Positions 1-8,539 of a stretch of 64,000 bases of DNA are shown piece after piece (the stretch's first letter is position 1; the number at the start of each line of letters is the position of its first letter). The notes below the pieces were generated by a model that worked only from the letters and a program-made list of their open reading frames with translations, ran no database searches and was not told the DNA's origin. The translations under genes and the position numbers were made by a program. The stretch is from G020348185 sp964525045 (GTDB lineage Bacteria > Nitrospirota > Nitrospiria > Nitrospirales > UBA8639). Where the stretch lies: contig CAZGFD010000016.1 of assembly GCA_964525045.1 (NCBI GenBank), positions 15,724 to 79,723 of the forward strand, in the 5' to 3' direction.

Positions 1-977
1 GCTCCTTCCGGATGGAGTGAAAAGGTACTGATGCCATATAACCAACCACCGAGTGCGGACACCTTACGGCCTTTTGGAAAATGCGGGAGGGGTCCCACCC
101 CAACGTTCCCCATTACCCTGGAATACCGCGGATCGTCGACAATTCCCCAGGCATACGGCCAATTACGATGGAACACGGCCTTTCCCTGTACAAAAATAGC
201 CAGGGATTCCGGTTCCTGGTAGGTAAGGGCGGCGGAGGTCGCTAATTGGTTGATTATTTGCTCTCTGACAAAGGTGACGGCTTGAATGGACTGTGGGGAT
301 GCAAGAGTCGAACGCCTGCCATTCGCAGAAATCAGGGTTCCATTGTGACTTTCTACAAACTCCAACATGTCGCAAACCAGGCCTTCATATTGTTTGAACT
401 GGCCGCTGTACCCGCGCAATCCCGGCTGAGAGTCTTTTTCTCCTTCAACAATCGTTTTTGCTTGAACCACAAGCTCTTCCCATGTCTGAGGGGGAGAAAA
501 TCCATATTTCTTGAGGAGATCAATTCGATAATAGAGCATGCCACTGTCTATTCGAGACGGCACCCCGTAGATGTGTCCTTGGTAGATTCCGGCTTGAATG
601 GGGCCGGATAAAAACTTGACTTGTTCCGAAGGTGGAAACTGTTTGTCGATCGGAAGCGCCCAGCCTGCCGCTGCAAACTCCGCCGGCCAAATGACATCCA
701 TCAGAAATACGTCCATAGAGGGATCCTGATTCTTGAGCTTTTGTGTGAGTAAATCATGGTAGGCAGTTGACGAAGCTGGAGCGATTTCCCTCTCAACGCG
801 AATGGAAGGATACGCCCGTTCAAAGCGGGCTATCGCTTCCTCCCAGGCCTGGCCCTGATCGGGTTTCATCGTCACAAATTTTAGAATAGTCGGCCTTTCC
901 AAGGACCGATCCATACCATATGTGAAAGAGGCGGGCGCCAGTAGCCCAATAGAAACAAGAATGGTCAATAACTTCAT
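1..977 (-). CDS. ABC transporter sugar-binding protein, family 1 (partial, C-terminus off the window)
   Basis: The frame is open from an ATG at 977 leftward to the window edge, about 325 codons, so the C-terminus is missing. It begins with a signal peptide (MKLLTILVSIGLLAPASFTY). The mature part reads like a family 1 solute-binding protein of the MalE/trehalose type: a region KFVTMKPDQGQAWEEAIARF, then FERAYPSIRV, MDVFLMDVIWPAEFAAAGW, GIYQGHIYGVPSRIDSGMLY and YYRIDLLKKYGFSPPQTWEE, the usual order in this family. It should bind a sugar in the periplasm and deliver it to an ABC permease, but the permease genes would lie to the left and are not seen. The substrate cannot be told from sequence. 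Confidence 0.85.
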   Translation of the reverse strand, partial: MKLLTILVSIGLLAPASFTYGMDRSLERPTILKFVTMKPDQGQAWEEAIARFERAYPSIRVEREIAPASSTAYHDLLTQKLKNQDPSMDVFLMDVIWPAEFAAAGWALPIDKQFPPSEQVKFLSGPIQAGIYQGHIYGVPSRIDSGMLYYRIDLLKKYGFSPPQTWEELVVQAKTIVEGEKDSQPGLRGYSGQFKQYEGLVCDMLEFVESHNGTLISANGRRSTLASPQSIQAVTFVREQIINQLATSAALTYQEPESLAIFVQGKAVFHRNWPYAWGIVDDPRYSRVMGNVGVGPLPHFPKGRKVSALGGWLYGISTFSLHPEG

Positions 978-1149
978 GGTGTGGAAAAATATCGCTTCAA
1001 TCCAGGAATAGCAAGCAAACAAAGGAAGTCGACGTGTTTGTGGTGTATGGAATACAATAAGATTTTTAGTTTTACCAGTTATGAAATGCGGGTATCCTAG
1101 AGATGTTGCTCTCCACTCTCTTTCTATCATTTTCCCTCAATGTTCCCTC

Positions 1150-1345
1150 GCCCCAGGGGGGAGAGGGGTAGGGTGAGGGGGGAGACCCAGGAGGGAAAAA
1201 TGCGGTTCATAATCTCTCACTACGGCAAAGTTGGATGGGGGACATTTCTTTGCTGGCTTCAGTTGCAAAACTGACCGGCCATTGTGAATCTCATGTGCGT
1301 CACCCTCACCCCCACCCTCTCCCTTTCTAGGGAGAGGGCGTATGG
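1150..1345. repeat. Inverted pair of G/C-rich REP-like intergenic repeats
   Basis: The 413-bp gap between the sugar-binding gene and the Rieske fusion has no gene. It holds a block rich in GGGGAGAGGGGTAGGGTGAG (about 1156-1180) and, about 120 bp further on, its inverted counterpart CCCTCACCCCCACCCTCTCC (about 1303-1322), followed by a local stem of CCCTCTCCC/GGGAGAGGG type. Such units are common dispersed palindromes in bacterial intergenic DNA. The function is unknown; they could act as transcript-end hairpins. Confidence 0.6.
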
Positions 1346-1390
1346 TAGGACCAAATTTTATAATTTATTTCACGTTATGGAGGGAAACTG

Positions 1391-2497
1391 ATGCCAGAAA
1401 GCGAATGGGTTGACATAGGTACGGTCGAGGAACTTAAAAAAGCTTCAGTCCGGCAGATAACCGTGAAGAAGACCAAGTTGGCCGTGATTCACCATAATGG
1501 AGAATTTAGTGCCATTTCCGGAGTATGCAACCACGTAGGAGGGCCTTTAGGGGAAGGTCACTTGGATGGAGACTATGTCGTGTGTCCATGGCATTACTGG
1601 AAATTTCATTACAAAACAGGTCAGGGGGAACCTGGATTTGAGGAAGATTGCGTGCCGGCCTATACCGTCAAAGTGGAAAATGACCGAGTATGGGTAGATG
1701 TTCAATCGGGAACCAAACGGTTCCAAAAGAAACATCCTCCACATCCGTTGGCCCGGCGGGTGGTCAGAGCAGAAGGGGTGATACGTGTTGCCGGCATTTC
1801 CACCACGGTGATGGATCCCCAAAATCCCCGCTACAGTACATCCGATGCTTTATTGGAAACGGCTTTGGACTATGGCAAGACTTCCCTGGAAATCGAGACT
1901 CAATACATCAAACTTCGTGATCTCCAATTTCGACCCTGTGAGGGCTTTTATTCCAAGGCGGCCAAAGCCTGTACCTGGCCCTGTTCCATTACACAAATGG
2001 ATCCGAATGATCAATTAGAGACGGTCTATGAAGCTTTCGTCCATTGGGCGGACGTCATTCTTGTATCCACTCCCATTCGATGGGGGGCAGCCAGCAGCCT
2101 GTATTACAAAATGGTCGAACGAATGAATTGCATCCAAAATCAAGAAACTATTGCGAGGAGGCATTTGCTCAAAAATAAAGTTGCCGCTTTTATCATTACG
2201 GGAGGACAGGACAACATCCAGGCAGTCGCCGGACAACTGTTAGGATTTTTTGCAGAAGTGGGTTGTCAGTTCCCCCAATTTCCCTTTATTGCCCATTCGC
2301 GGGGGTGGAGTGCCGAGGATATGGAAAACAACACCCGTTACGTTCAAAAAAGCAAGGAACTTCATGAGGGAGCCCAAGCCCTCATGGCTCGAGCGGTGAA
2401 TATGGCCAAACTCATGGTTGCCGGCCAAGTGCCTGAACAGGGCCTGACTCCCGGAGGGCGAAAAGGTCATGAATTAGACGTGAGAGCGCAAATATAG
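1391..2497 (+). CDS. Rieske [2Fe-2S] domain fused to flavodoxin-like NAD(P)H-dependent FMN reductase
   Basis: The 368-aa protein starts at an ATG preceded by GGAGGG. Residues 5-105 are a Rieske ferredoxin domain with both cluster motifs: C46-x-H48 and C65-x2-H68, separated by 16 residues, as in small Rieske ferredoxins and nitrite-reductase small subunits. Residues 125-345 resemble the flavodoxin-like FMN_red family: a strand-initiated IRVAGISTTVMDPQNPRYST, then the VILVSTPIRWGAASSLYYKM segment that lies over the flavin, and AAFIITGGQDNIQAV. A cytoplasmic electron-transfer enzyme passing electrons between a flavin and a Rieske centre is likely. The partner and substrate are unknown. No signal peptide is visible. 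The domain fusion is the unusual feature. Confidence 0.8.
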   Translation: MPESEWVDIGTVEELKKASVRQITVKKTKLAVIHHNGEFSAISGVCNHVGGPLGEGHLDGDYVVCPWHYWKFHYKTGQGEPGFEEDCVPAYTVKVENDRVWVDVQSGTKRFQKKHPPHPLARRVVRAEGVIRVAGISTTVMDPQNPRYSTSDALLETALDYGKTSLEIETQYIKLRDLQFRPCEGFYSKAAKACTWPCSITQMDPNDQLETVYEAFVHWADVILVSTPIRWGAASSLYYKMVERMNCIQNQETIARRHLLKNKVAAFIITGGQDNIQAVAGQLLGFFAEVGCQFPQFPFIAHSRGWSAEDMENNTRYVQKSKELHEGAQALMARAVNMAKLMVAGQVPEQGLTPGGRKGHELDVRAQI

Positions 2498-2597
2498 TGT
2501 GACTTGCCTGCGCTTGTCATGTGGGGGCAGAATTACTGTCATGGAGTCAAGGCCCCAGGTTGGAAAGGTATTCTCAGGTAGGTTTGAGGACTGATGG

Positions 2598-3032
2598 ATG
2601 ACCGCCATGGTCAAGCATGAAACACACGATTGGGCCCAATTTCAAAAGGTCATCGTTTTTGATGGAGTCTGCAATTTCTGTAATGTTTTCGTTGATTTTG
2701 TCATGGGACACGATCCCCAGGGTAAATTCAAATTCGGTACGCTTCAATCAGGTCAGGGGCAGGAAGTTCTTAGCCGATTGGGATTGCACACAGAGAATTT
2801 TGAAACATTTTTACTTTTGGAACAGGGTCAGGTGTATACCAAATCTACCGCAGCTCTGAAAATTGCAAAATGTCTCACCGGTCCCTGGCCTCTCCTGACG
2901 ATGTTTCTGCTTGTTCCTCGGCCGATTCGAGACCGGCTTTATGATTTTATCGCCCGACGCCGCTATCGCTGGATGGGAAGGCGGGAAACGTGTCGGGTGC
3001 CTCGTCCGGGGGAAGGGGAACGGTTTATATAG
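2598..3032 (+). CDS. DCC-family (DUF393) thiol-disulfide oxidoreductase-like protein
   Basis: The 144-aa protein contains VIVFDGVCNFCNVFVDFV near residue 20, the DxxCxxC signature that names the DCC/DUF393 family, followed by the family's FKFGTLQSGQGQEVLSRLG region. The C-terminal TGPWPLLTMFLLVPRPIRD-x-LYDFIARRRYRW pattern is also typical. The family has a thioredoxin-like fold and is assumed to do thiol-disulfide chemistry, but no substrate is established. The start could be the first ATG or the one at codon 4. It is the last gene before the oppositely oriented caspase-TPR gene. Confidence 0.85.
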   Translation: MTAMVKHETHDWAQFQKVIVFDGVCNFCNVFVDFVMGHDPQGKFKFGTLQSGQGQEVLSRLGLHTENFETFLLLEQGQVYTKSTAALKIAKCLTGPWPLLTMFLLVPRPIRDRLYDFIARRRYRWMGRRETCRVPRPGEGERFI

Positions 3033-3079
3033 AGTGAGAAGGATAAGGCCCTTGAACGGTCATTCACGGGTTAAAGAAA

Positions 3080-5377
3080 TTATGGGCGGTTTTGCCGGCG
3101 AAGCGCTTGTTCGTACTCTTCCCTAAATTGGCTGGCCTTCTTCACCTGGCCTGAGGTGTTCAGCAGTCGTAAATAGTTATTCACAACGGTGACGGTCCTT
3201 ACGTGCCCTAACCCGTAATTGCTCCGCATAATTTCATAGCTTCGCAAGTAGAGAGACTCGGCTTCCGCGTACTTGCCCTGAACGCGGTACAATTCCGCCA
3301 GGTTATTGAGGTCGGTCGCCACCTCAGGGTGATCAGAGCCCAAAGAGGCCTCATCAATCTCCAGCAGGCGATGGTAGAGGTGGAGGGATTCGGCGTGCTT
3401 GCCTTGGGCACGATAGAGTAATGCCAGGGTATTGAGGTCATAGGCCACCTGGGGATGAGTTGGACCAAAATTAGCCTCATCAATCTGTACCACCCGGAGG
3501 TAGAGACGCTCGGCTTCGGCATATTTTCCTTGAGCCTTATATGTGACTGCCAGATTGTTTAAGGCAGTCACCACCTTGGGATGATCAGGCCCAAGTGCGC
3601 GTTCGGTAATCTGCACCACCCTCAGGTAAAGTGGCTCAGCCTGGGCGAACCTTTCCTGGTCACGATACAATCTGGCCAGGTTGTTGAGTGGGGGGACCAG
3701 GGATGGATGTTCGGGGCCCATGGCATTTTCAGTCACCTTCAATGCACGCTGGTAGAGAGGCTCGGCCTTCTGGAACCTTCCTTGGCCGTGATACAAACCA
3801 GCCAGATTGTTGAGACTCACGGCCAAGCTCGGGTCCATCGGATCAAGGCGTTTCTCCCTCAATTTCAATCCTTGTTCGAAAAATTGAAGAGCCTCTTCAT
3901 GCAGGCCAGCTTTCACCCACACTAATCCAAACTCATTGAGGAACTTGGGTTCATTAGGAAATTGAAGGGCTAAGGTCTTTTTGTACCAAGGAACCGCCAA
4001 TCCGAACCGCCCTGCATAAATTTCGATTCTTCCCCGCGCTAAATAGATCTTTGCCAGACGACGTTCCTTAAGGTTTGCTTGCATTTCAGCCTGGGCCAAT
4101 TGTTCTCGTGCTTCATCCAGCCTACCTTCGGCCAGAGCCACCAAGCCTTGGGCATAGCGACTATTCGTATTGGGATTAATATGTTTTGCCAGGGCTTGAG
4201 CCTGTTGAGAAGCTTCAAGCTTTTGGGATGACTTTGTTGCGAGGAGTTTTTCCCGGTTCATGGAGGGACTGAGGGTCCGTTCCAGGGCCAATACCTGTAG
4301 AGTTTGCCGGTCGTGTGTTCCCCAGTTTTGTACCTGATCTCTTTGATAGGCAATAAGAAATTCCTCCTGTTTTGGGCCTATCAACCGTGGGGTCATCAGC
4401 TCGGGAATGTCCTTATTCTGAAAGTGTCTATGCAACTGTACACGGGTAAAAGTATCAAGTTCTGAATATCGGAGTATCCCGTCGCGGTTTTCGTCCGCGG
4501 TTGACCACTGATTGGTCAGTGCTCTCAAAAGATTATGGGTAAAGGCACTCTTATTCCCATCGACCATCCGTAGAGTTTGGGAATTTTGTCTCATACTGCT
4601 GGAGCTAAAGATTAATGTGTTCTCATCGAGGTCCTTGATTTCCAGCGCATCAGAGAGAGGGGATGGCCCTGTGTAGGAGGCATCGACAATTACGATAAGC
4701 TCCCCAAGGTACCCTGCCATTCGGGGGGTCTTCACCATTTCAATCAGTGTGATGCCGTGGCCGGGGCCTATGGTGTCCTGTCCGTACAGTTGCAGCCATA
4801 GATGCGGTTCCGGCTTGCTCGTAATGCCATGACCGCTGTAATACACGATGACACTTGTGGAAGGCCCAAAATCTGACAGTAACTCTAGGGCTGATATGAC
4901 GTTCCCCCGATGAGTTTGATCTCCACCCAGATAATTGGATTGTTCTGGCAGGGGTCTATATCCCAACCGGGAAAAGGTTTCGGCCACCCTGGCGCCGTTG
5001 ACGCGGGGTAAATCAAGATCTGTTCCGGTGAGGCCTGTTTGATCGACTGCAATGACGAGAAAATATTTATCTTTTTCCATCCAAACTTTGAATGGGCCAT
5101 CAGACTCCTCAGGAATTTGGGATTGCTGTCGTAGCTGAGATTCCCCAGTTGATGGAAAGGGAGTTGGTGGGTTAATCGAAGGGGGAGGAGCTGTCGGATA
5201 CACGGAAGGAGGAAGCGTCAGAGAGATGAGAAGAATCCAGAATACACTCCAGCGACACCTTCCCCGCGTCTCATGGAAGATTTCTGACCATATTGGTGAT
5301 TCCATCGGTATCTGTTTTATTAGGGTTGTTGGATGGTTTGGGGAACGAATTTGTTTTCCGTTTTCACTATGCCCCAC
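3080..5377 (-). CDS. Caspase-like (peptidase C14 fold) protein with EF-hand loop and kinesin-light-chain TPR repeats; catalytic Cys replaced by Ser
   Basis: The protein has 765 aa; a start at Met25 (MESPIWSE) is also possible. An N-terminal hydrophobic stretch (WSVFWILLISLTL) suggests export or membrane anchoring. Residues about 105-330 resemble a caspase/metacaspase p20 domain: FLVIAVD, then VIVYYSGHG with the catalytic-type H183, then LIVIVDASYTG, where the family normally has DACxSG. The Cys position is Ser234 (codon TCC), so the protein may lack protease activity or be a serine variant. Residues 295-306 (DENRDGILRYSE) fit a canonical EF-hand loop. The C-terminal half is TPR repeats of the 42-residue kinesin-light-chain kind. 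It may act as a periplasmic or membrane scaffold. It lies upstream on the minus strand beside another TPR gene. Confidence 0.8.
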   Translation of the reverse strand: MGHSENGKQIRSPNHPTTLIKQIPMESPIWSEIFHETRGRCRWSVFWILLISLTLPPSVYPTAPPPSINPPTPFPSTGESQLRQQSQIPEESDGPFKVWMEKDKYFLVIAVDQTGLTGTDLDLPRVNGARVAETFSRLGYRPLPEQSNYLGGDQTHRGNVISALELLSDFGPSTSVIVYYSGHGITSKPEPHLWLQLYGQDTIGPGHGITLIEMVKTPRMAGYLGELIVIVDASYTGPSPLSDALEIKDLDENTLIFSSSSMRQNSQTLRMVDGNKSAFTHNLLRALTNQWSTADENRDGILRYSELDTFTRVQLHRHFQNKDIPELMTPRLIGPKQEEFLIAYQRDQVQNWGTHDRQTLQVLALERTLSPSMNREKLLATKSSQKLEASQQAQALAKHINPNTNSRYAQGLVALAEGRLDEAREQLAQAEMQANLKERRLAKIYLARGRIEIYAGRFGLAVPWYKKTLALQFPNEPKFLNEFGLVWVKAGLHEEALQFFEQGLKLREKRLDPMDPSLAVSLNNLAGLYHGQGRFQKAEPLYQRALKVTENAMGPEHPSLVPPLNNLARLYRDQERFAQAEPLYLRVVQITERALGPDHPKVVTALNNLAVTYKAQGKYAEAERLYLRVVQIDEANFGPTHPQVAYDLNTLALLYRAQGKHAESLHLYHRLLEIDEASLGSDHPEVATDLNNLAELYRVQGKYAEAESLYLRSYEIMRSNYGLGHVRTVTVVNNYLRLLNTSGQVKKASQFREEYEQALRRQNRP

Positions 5378-5470
5378 TTGTTAGGTATTTGCAATAATAA
5401 GTGGAAACGGAAAATCACCTACGAAAAGGGCCCTTAATCAGGTATGGGGAATAAGAAAAACGATCGAGCG

Positions 5471-7105
5471 TTACGGTGAGCTTTGCATGTGAATGGCTTG
5501 TTGGTATTCTTCTGAAAGATGACGGGCCTTATCCTGTTGGCCGTCCTTTTCCAACAGTTCTAAATAATTGCTGAAAATGGTTTGGGTTTGTGGATGTTCT
5601 ACCCCGAGGCGTTGACGCATAATTTCATAGCTACGTTGGTAAAGAGGTTCGGCTTCGGCGTACTTGCCTTGGGTTTTATACAGCTCTGCCAGATTGTTGA
5701 CCGTGAGTGCGATTTGAGGATCCGTGGGCCCCAAGGCACCTTCATGAATGGCTAAGGCGCGGTGGTAGTAGGCCTCAGCCTCCATGACCTTGCCTAGGTT
5801 ACGATACAAGGCCCCCCGGTTATTGAGGATCGTGGCCACATTGGGATGATCAGGTCCAAGAGCTTTTTCGGTTATTTGCAGGGCGCGCTGATAAAGGGGC
5901 TCGGCCTTCACGTATTGGCCCTGGTTTTGATACATCAAGGCCATGTTGTTGAGGGTGATGGCCACCTCGGGGTGATCGGGTCCCAACAACTGTTCGGATA
6001 TCTGCAGGGCCCGCTGATAGGATGGCTGAGCTTCTGCATATTTGCCTTGGGCGCGGTAGACCTCCCCGAGGTTGTGGAGAATGAGTCTGACCTGAGGATG
6101 AATGGGGCCATAGGCTTTTTCATAAATGGCTAACGCCCGTTGATAGTTGACTTCCGCCTCTGCGTATTGGCCTTGGTCTTTATATAATTCCGCCAGGTTG
6201 TGGAGTATGAGGCCGACCTGGAGATGTGTGGAACCCAAGGCCTTTGCATTAATCGTTAGCGCCCGCTTGAAATGAGCTTCCGCCTCCGTGTTTTTGCCCT
6301 GGTTTCGATACAAGGCGGCAAGGTTGTTCAAGATCAGGCCGACCTGAGGATGAGCCGGGCCCAGCACCTCTTCATGAATGGCCAACGCGCGAAGGTAGTT
6401 GGCTTCGGCTTCGGCGTACTGACCATGGGTACGAAATAATTCTGCCCGGTTGTTGAGAATCGTGGCCACATTGGGATGATCAGGTCCAAGAGCTTTTTCG
6501 GTTATTTTCAGGGCCCGCTGGTAGGCGGGCTGGGCCTCAGCGTACTTGTCTTGGGCCCGGTACACCTCCGCCAAGTTGTGAAGAATGAGGCCAACCTGGG
6601 GATGCGTCGGTCCCAAGGATCCTTCTGAAATCGCTAAAGCTCGCTGGTAGTTGGCTTCGGCTTCGTCGTACTTGCTTTGAGCGGCATAGAGAAGAGCCAC
6701 GTTGTTGAGGATGAGGCCAACTTGAGGGTGCGTGGGACCCAAGGCCTCTTCATTAATTGTAAAGGCCCGAAGATAGAGGGGCTCAGCCTTGGTGTGTTTG
6801 CCTTGGGCCCGATACACTTCGGCCAGGTTGTTGAGGACAAGAGCCACGTTGGGATGCTTCGGTCCAAACGCAGCTTCGGCGACTTTCAACGCACGTTCAT
6901 AGAGAGGCTCGGCTTCGGCATATTTGCCTTGGCCTCGATACATTTCTGCGCGGTTGATGAGGTCAGCGGCATCATAGGGATGCGCGGCCTCCGAAGCAGG
7001 TAAAGGAGCCATCTGTTCCTTTTCAGCGTGGCCGGCTCCCAAAAAGGATACCATTATGAGTAGGCTAATGAAGGTGATAAGCCATCTGTCGCTTCTACGT
7101 CCCAT
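5471..7105 (-). CDS. Exported kinesin-light-chain-type TPR protein
   Basis: The 544-aa protein has a signal peptide (MGRRSDRWLITFISLLIMVS, cleavage after GAGHA) and then about eleven tandem 42-residue TPR units of the form LNNLAxLYxxQGKYAEAExxYxRALxIxExxLGPxHPxV. The DNA encoding these units is itself repetitive. Such proteins are protein-interaction scaffolds with no catalytic residues. It has the same strand and the same repeat class as the caspase-like protein just downstream (93 bp between the genes), which suggests duplication and perhaps a shared complex. The partner is unknown. Confidence 0.85.
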   Translation of the reverse strand: MGRRSDRWLITFISLLIMVSFLGAGHAEKEQMAPLPASEAAHPYDAADLINRAEMYRGQGKYAEAEPLYERALKVAEAAFGPKHPNVALVLNNLAEVYRAQGKHTKAEPLYLRAFTINEEALGPTHPQVGLILNNVALLYAAQSKYDEAEANYQRALAISEGSLGPTHPQVGLILHNLAEVYRAQDKYAEAQPAYQRALKITEKALGPDHPNVATILNNRAELFRTHGQYAEAEANYLRALAIHEEVLGPAHPQVGLILNNLAALYRNQGKNTEAEAHFKRALTINAKALGSTHLQVGLILHNLAELYKDQGQYAEAEVNYQRALAIYEKAYGPIHPQVRLILHNLGEVYRAQGKYAEAQPSYQRALQISEQLLGPDHPEVAITLNNMALMYQNQGQYVKAEPLYQRALQITEKALGPDHPNVATILNNRGALYRNLGKVMEAEAYYHRALAIHEGALGPTDPQIALTVNNLAELYKTQGKYAEAEPLYQRSYEIMRQRLGVEHPQTQTIFSNYLELLEKDGQQDKARHLSEEYQQAIHMQSSP

Positions 7106-7228
7106 AAAAGTCAGAGATGATTATGCGCCTCTCAGGAAAAATTTTCAATAAGAATTTAAGGTTTGCCACCTAAGTAAAGAAAAGCATGAATGGCATGGAT
7201 GCCCACGATTTGACTTCATTGCATTACA

Positions 7229-7987
7229 TTGCCGCCCACTTTACAATCTTTCCCAATCATGGCGGGTTCCCCGATTCCCTCTCGAATTACCCATAAAAAG
7301 CGTAAAGCCTCCGAGACCCGTAAAGTCGCTCGTTTGGCTGAACGTGGCCTCAAAAGACGATTTCAAAATCGTCTATTGAAATGGTACCACGAAAATGGAC
7401 GGGATTTGCCTTGGCGGCGCACCGCGAATCCATACAGGATTCTAGTCTCTGAAGTGATGCTGCAACAGACCCAGGTGGACCGAGTCATTCCCAAGTATCA
7501 TGAGTTTCTTGAAAAGTTTCCGACCCTGAGCGATTTGGCGGCTGCGGAACCGGAAGAGGTCAGGAAAACGTGGTATCCTCTGGGCTATAATATTCGGCCC
7601 TATCGTTTGCACAGCATTGCTTGTGAAACCGTAGAACGATACGGTGGCCATATCCCAAAGAATCGTGATGATCTCATGTCATTGAAAGGCATTGGACGAT
7701 ATACGGCAGGAGCCGTCCAGTCATTTGCCTTTAATAAGGATGCCCCAATTCTTGATACCAACGTGATGCGGGTTCTGCATCGGATTTTTGTCGGGGAGGG
7801 AAACCCCAAAACACAAAAGGCCAAGCTCTGGGCTTTGGCCGAAGAAACCATCCCAAAAGGGAAAGGCTATGATTTTAATCAGGCCCTCATGGATTTCGGG
7901 GCTATGGTCTGTACAGCCCGGAAGCCCTATTGTCTCCTATGTCCCATGCGTGAATTTTGCAAAGCCTTTCCCATCAAATCAGCATAA
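7229..7987 (+). CDS. mutY: A/G-specific adenine glycosylase, short form lacking the C-terminal Nudix-like domain
   Basis: The protein removes adenine mispaired with 8-oxoguanine. Residues about 45-250 are the HhH-GPD glycosylase core: WYHENGRDLPWRRTANPYRI, EVMLQQTQV with the catalytic-type Glu, SLKGIGRYTAGAVQSFAF (helix-hairpin-helix) and ILDTNVMRVL with the catalytic Asp. A [4Fe-4S] motif C-x6-C-x2-C-x5-C follows (CTARKPYCLLCPMREFC). At 252 aa it is about 100 residues shorter than typical MutY and ends right after the cluster, so the 8-oxoG-reading C-terminal domain is absent. The first 30 residues are basic and poorly conserved, so the ATG at 7259 is an alternative start. A Nudix gene follows 3 bp later. 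Confidence 0.9.
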   Translation: MPPTLQSFPIMAGSPIPSRITHKKRKASETRKVARLAERGLKRRFQNRLLKWYHENGRDLPWRRTANPYRILVSEVMLQQTQVDRVIPKYHEFLEKFPTLSDLAAAEPEEVRKTWYPLGYNIRPYRLHSIACETVERYGGHIPKNRDDLMSLKGIGRYTAGAVQSFAFNKDAPILDTNVMRVLHRIFVGEGNPKTQKAKLWALAEETIPKGKGYDFNQALMDFGAMVCTARKPYCLLCPMREFCKAFPIKSA

Positions 7988-7990
7988 CGT

Positions 7991-8416
7991 GTGATGCCTG
8001 AGAAGCCGTTTATTCGAGTGGCCGCGGCTCTGATTGAGGTAAAGGGGCGGTACCTCATTACTCGGCGGAAAGAGGGTGTCCACCTGGGGGGCATGTGGGA
8101 ATTTCCCGGCGGAAAATGTGAAACAGAAGAATCTTTTGAATCTTGTCTTCAAAGGGAAATCCTTGAAGAACTCGGTGTGGAAATCACCCAACCTGAATTC
8201 TTCATGACTCAGGACCATGAATATCCTGAAAGTATTGTCGAGCTGAAATTCTATTTTTGTTCCATCCTGAAAGGCGAACCCAAACCGCTGGCCTGCGAGG
8301 AGTTTTGTTGGGTGAAGGGTGAGAAACTGGGGGATTTTGATTTTCCTCCCGCTGATAGGACGGTAGTGCGTCGGTTAATGTCTGGACATGCCAAACCAGC
8401 GTCCTTTTCTCCATGA
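7991..8416 (+). CDS. MutT-like Nudix hydrolase (8-oxo-dGTP diphosphatase type)
   Basis: The 141-aa protein carries a perfect Nudix box, G-x5-E-x7-RE-I-x-EE-x-G-V (from GKCETEESF through REILEELGV), near residues 40-62. The start is GTG 7991 or the next codon ATG 7994. It probably hydrolyses oxidised nucleotides such as 8-oxo-dGTP. It sits 3 bp after mutY and is surely co-transcribed with it. Because MutY normally has a MutT-like C-terminal domain and this MutY lacks one, the protein might also serve MutY in trans, which is only a suggestion. Confidence 0.88.
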   Translation: MMPEKPFIRVAAALIEVKGRYLITRRKEGVHLGGMWEFPGGKCETEESFESCLQREILEELGVEITQPEFFMTQDHEYPESIVELKFYFCSILKGEPKPLACEEFCWVKGEKLGDFDFPPADRTVVRRLMSGHAKPASFSP

Positions 8417-8539
8417 GTAGCCTTCAATCCCTATCGCCAAAGGGTTTGAGAACGTCATGATGCTGATCCTTCTCTAGAATAAGATTAATGTGTCGGTTGC
8501 GGCCGGAAGGGTTGCCTGGCCCAGCCCCGGGAAGTTTAT

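Noticed and set aside
5471..7105. Tandem DNA repeats here as a CRISPR or satellite array
   Set aside because: The periodicity of about 126 bp is that of 42-residue TPR units in an open frame.
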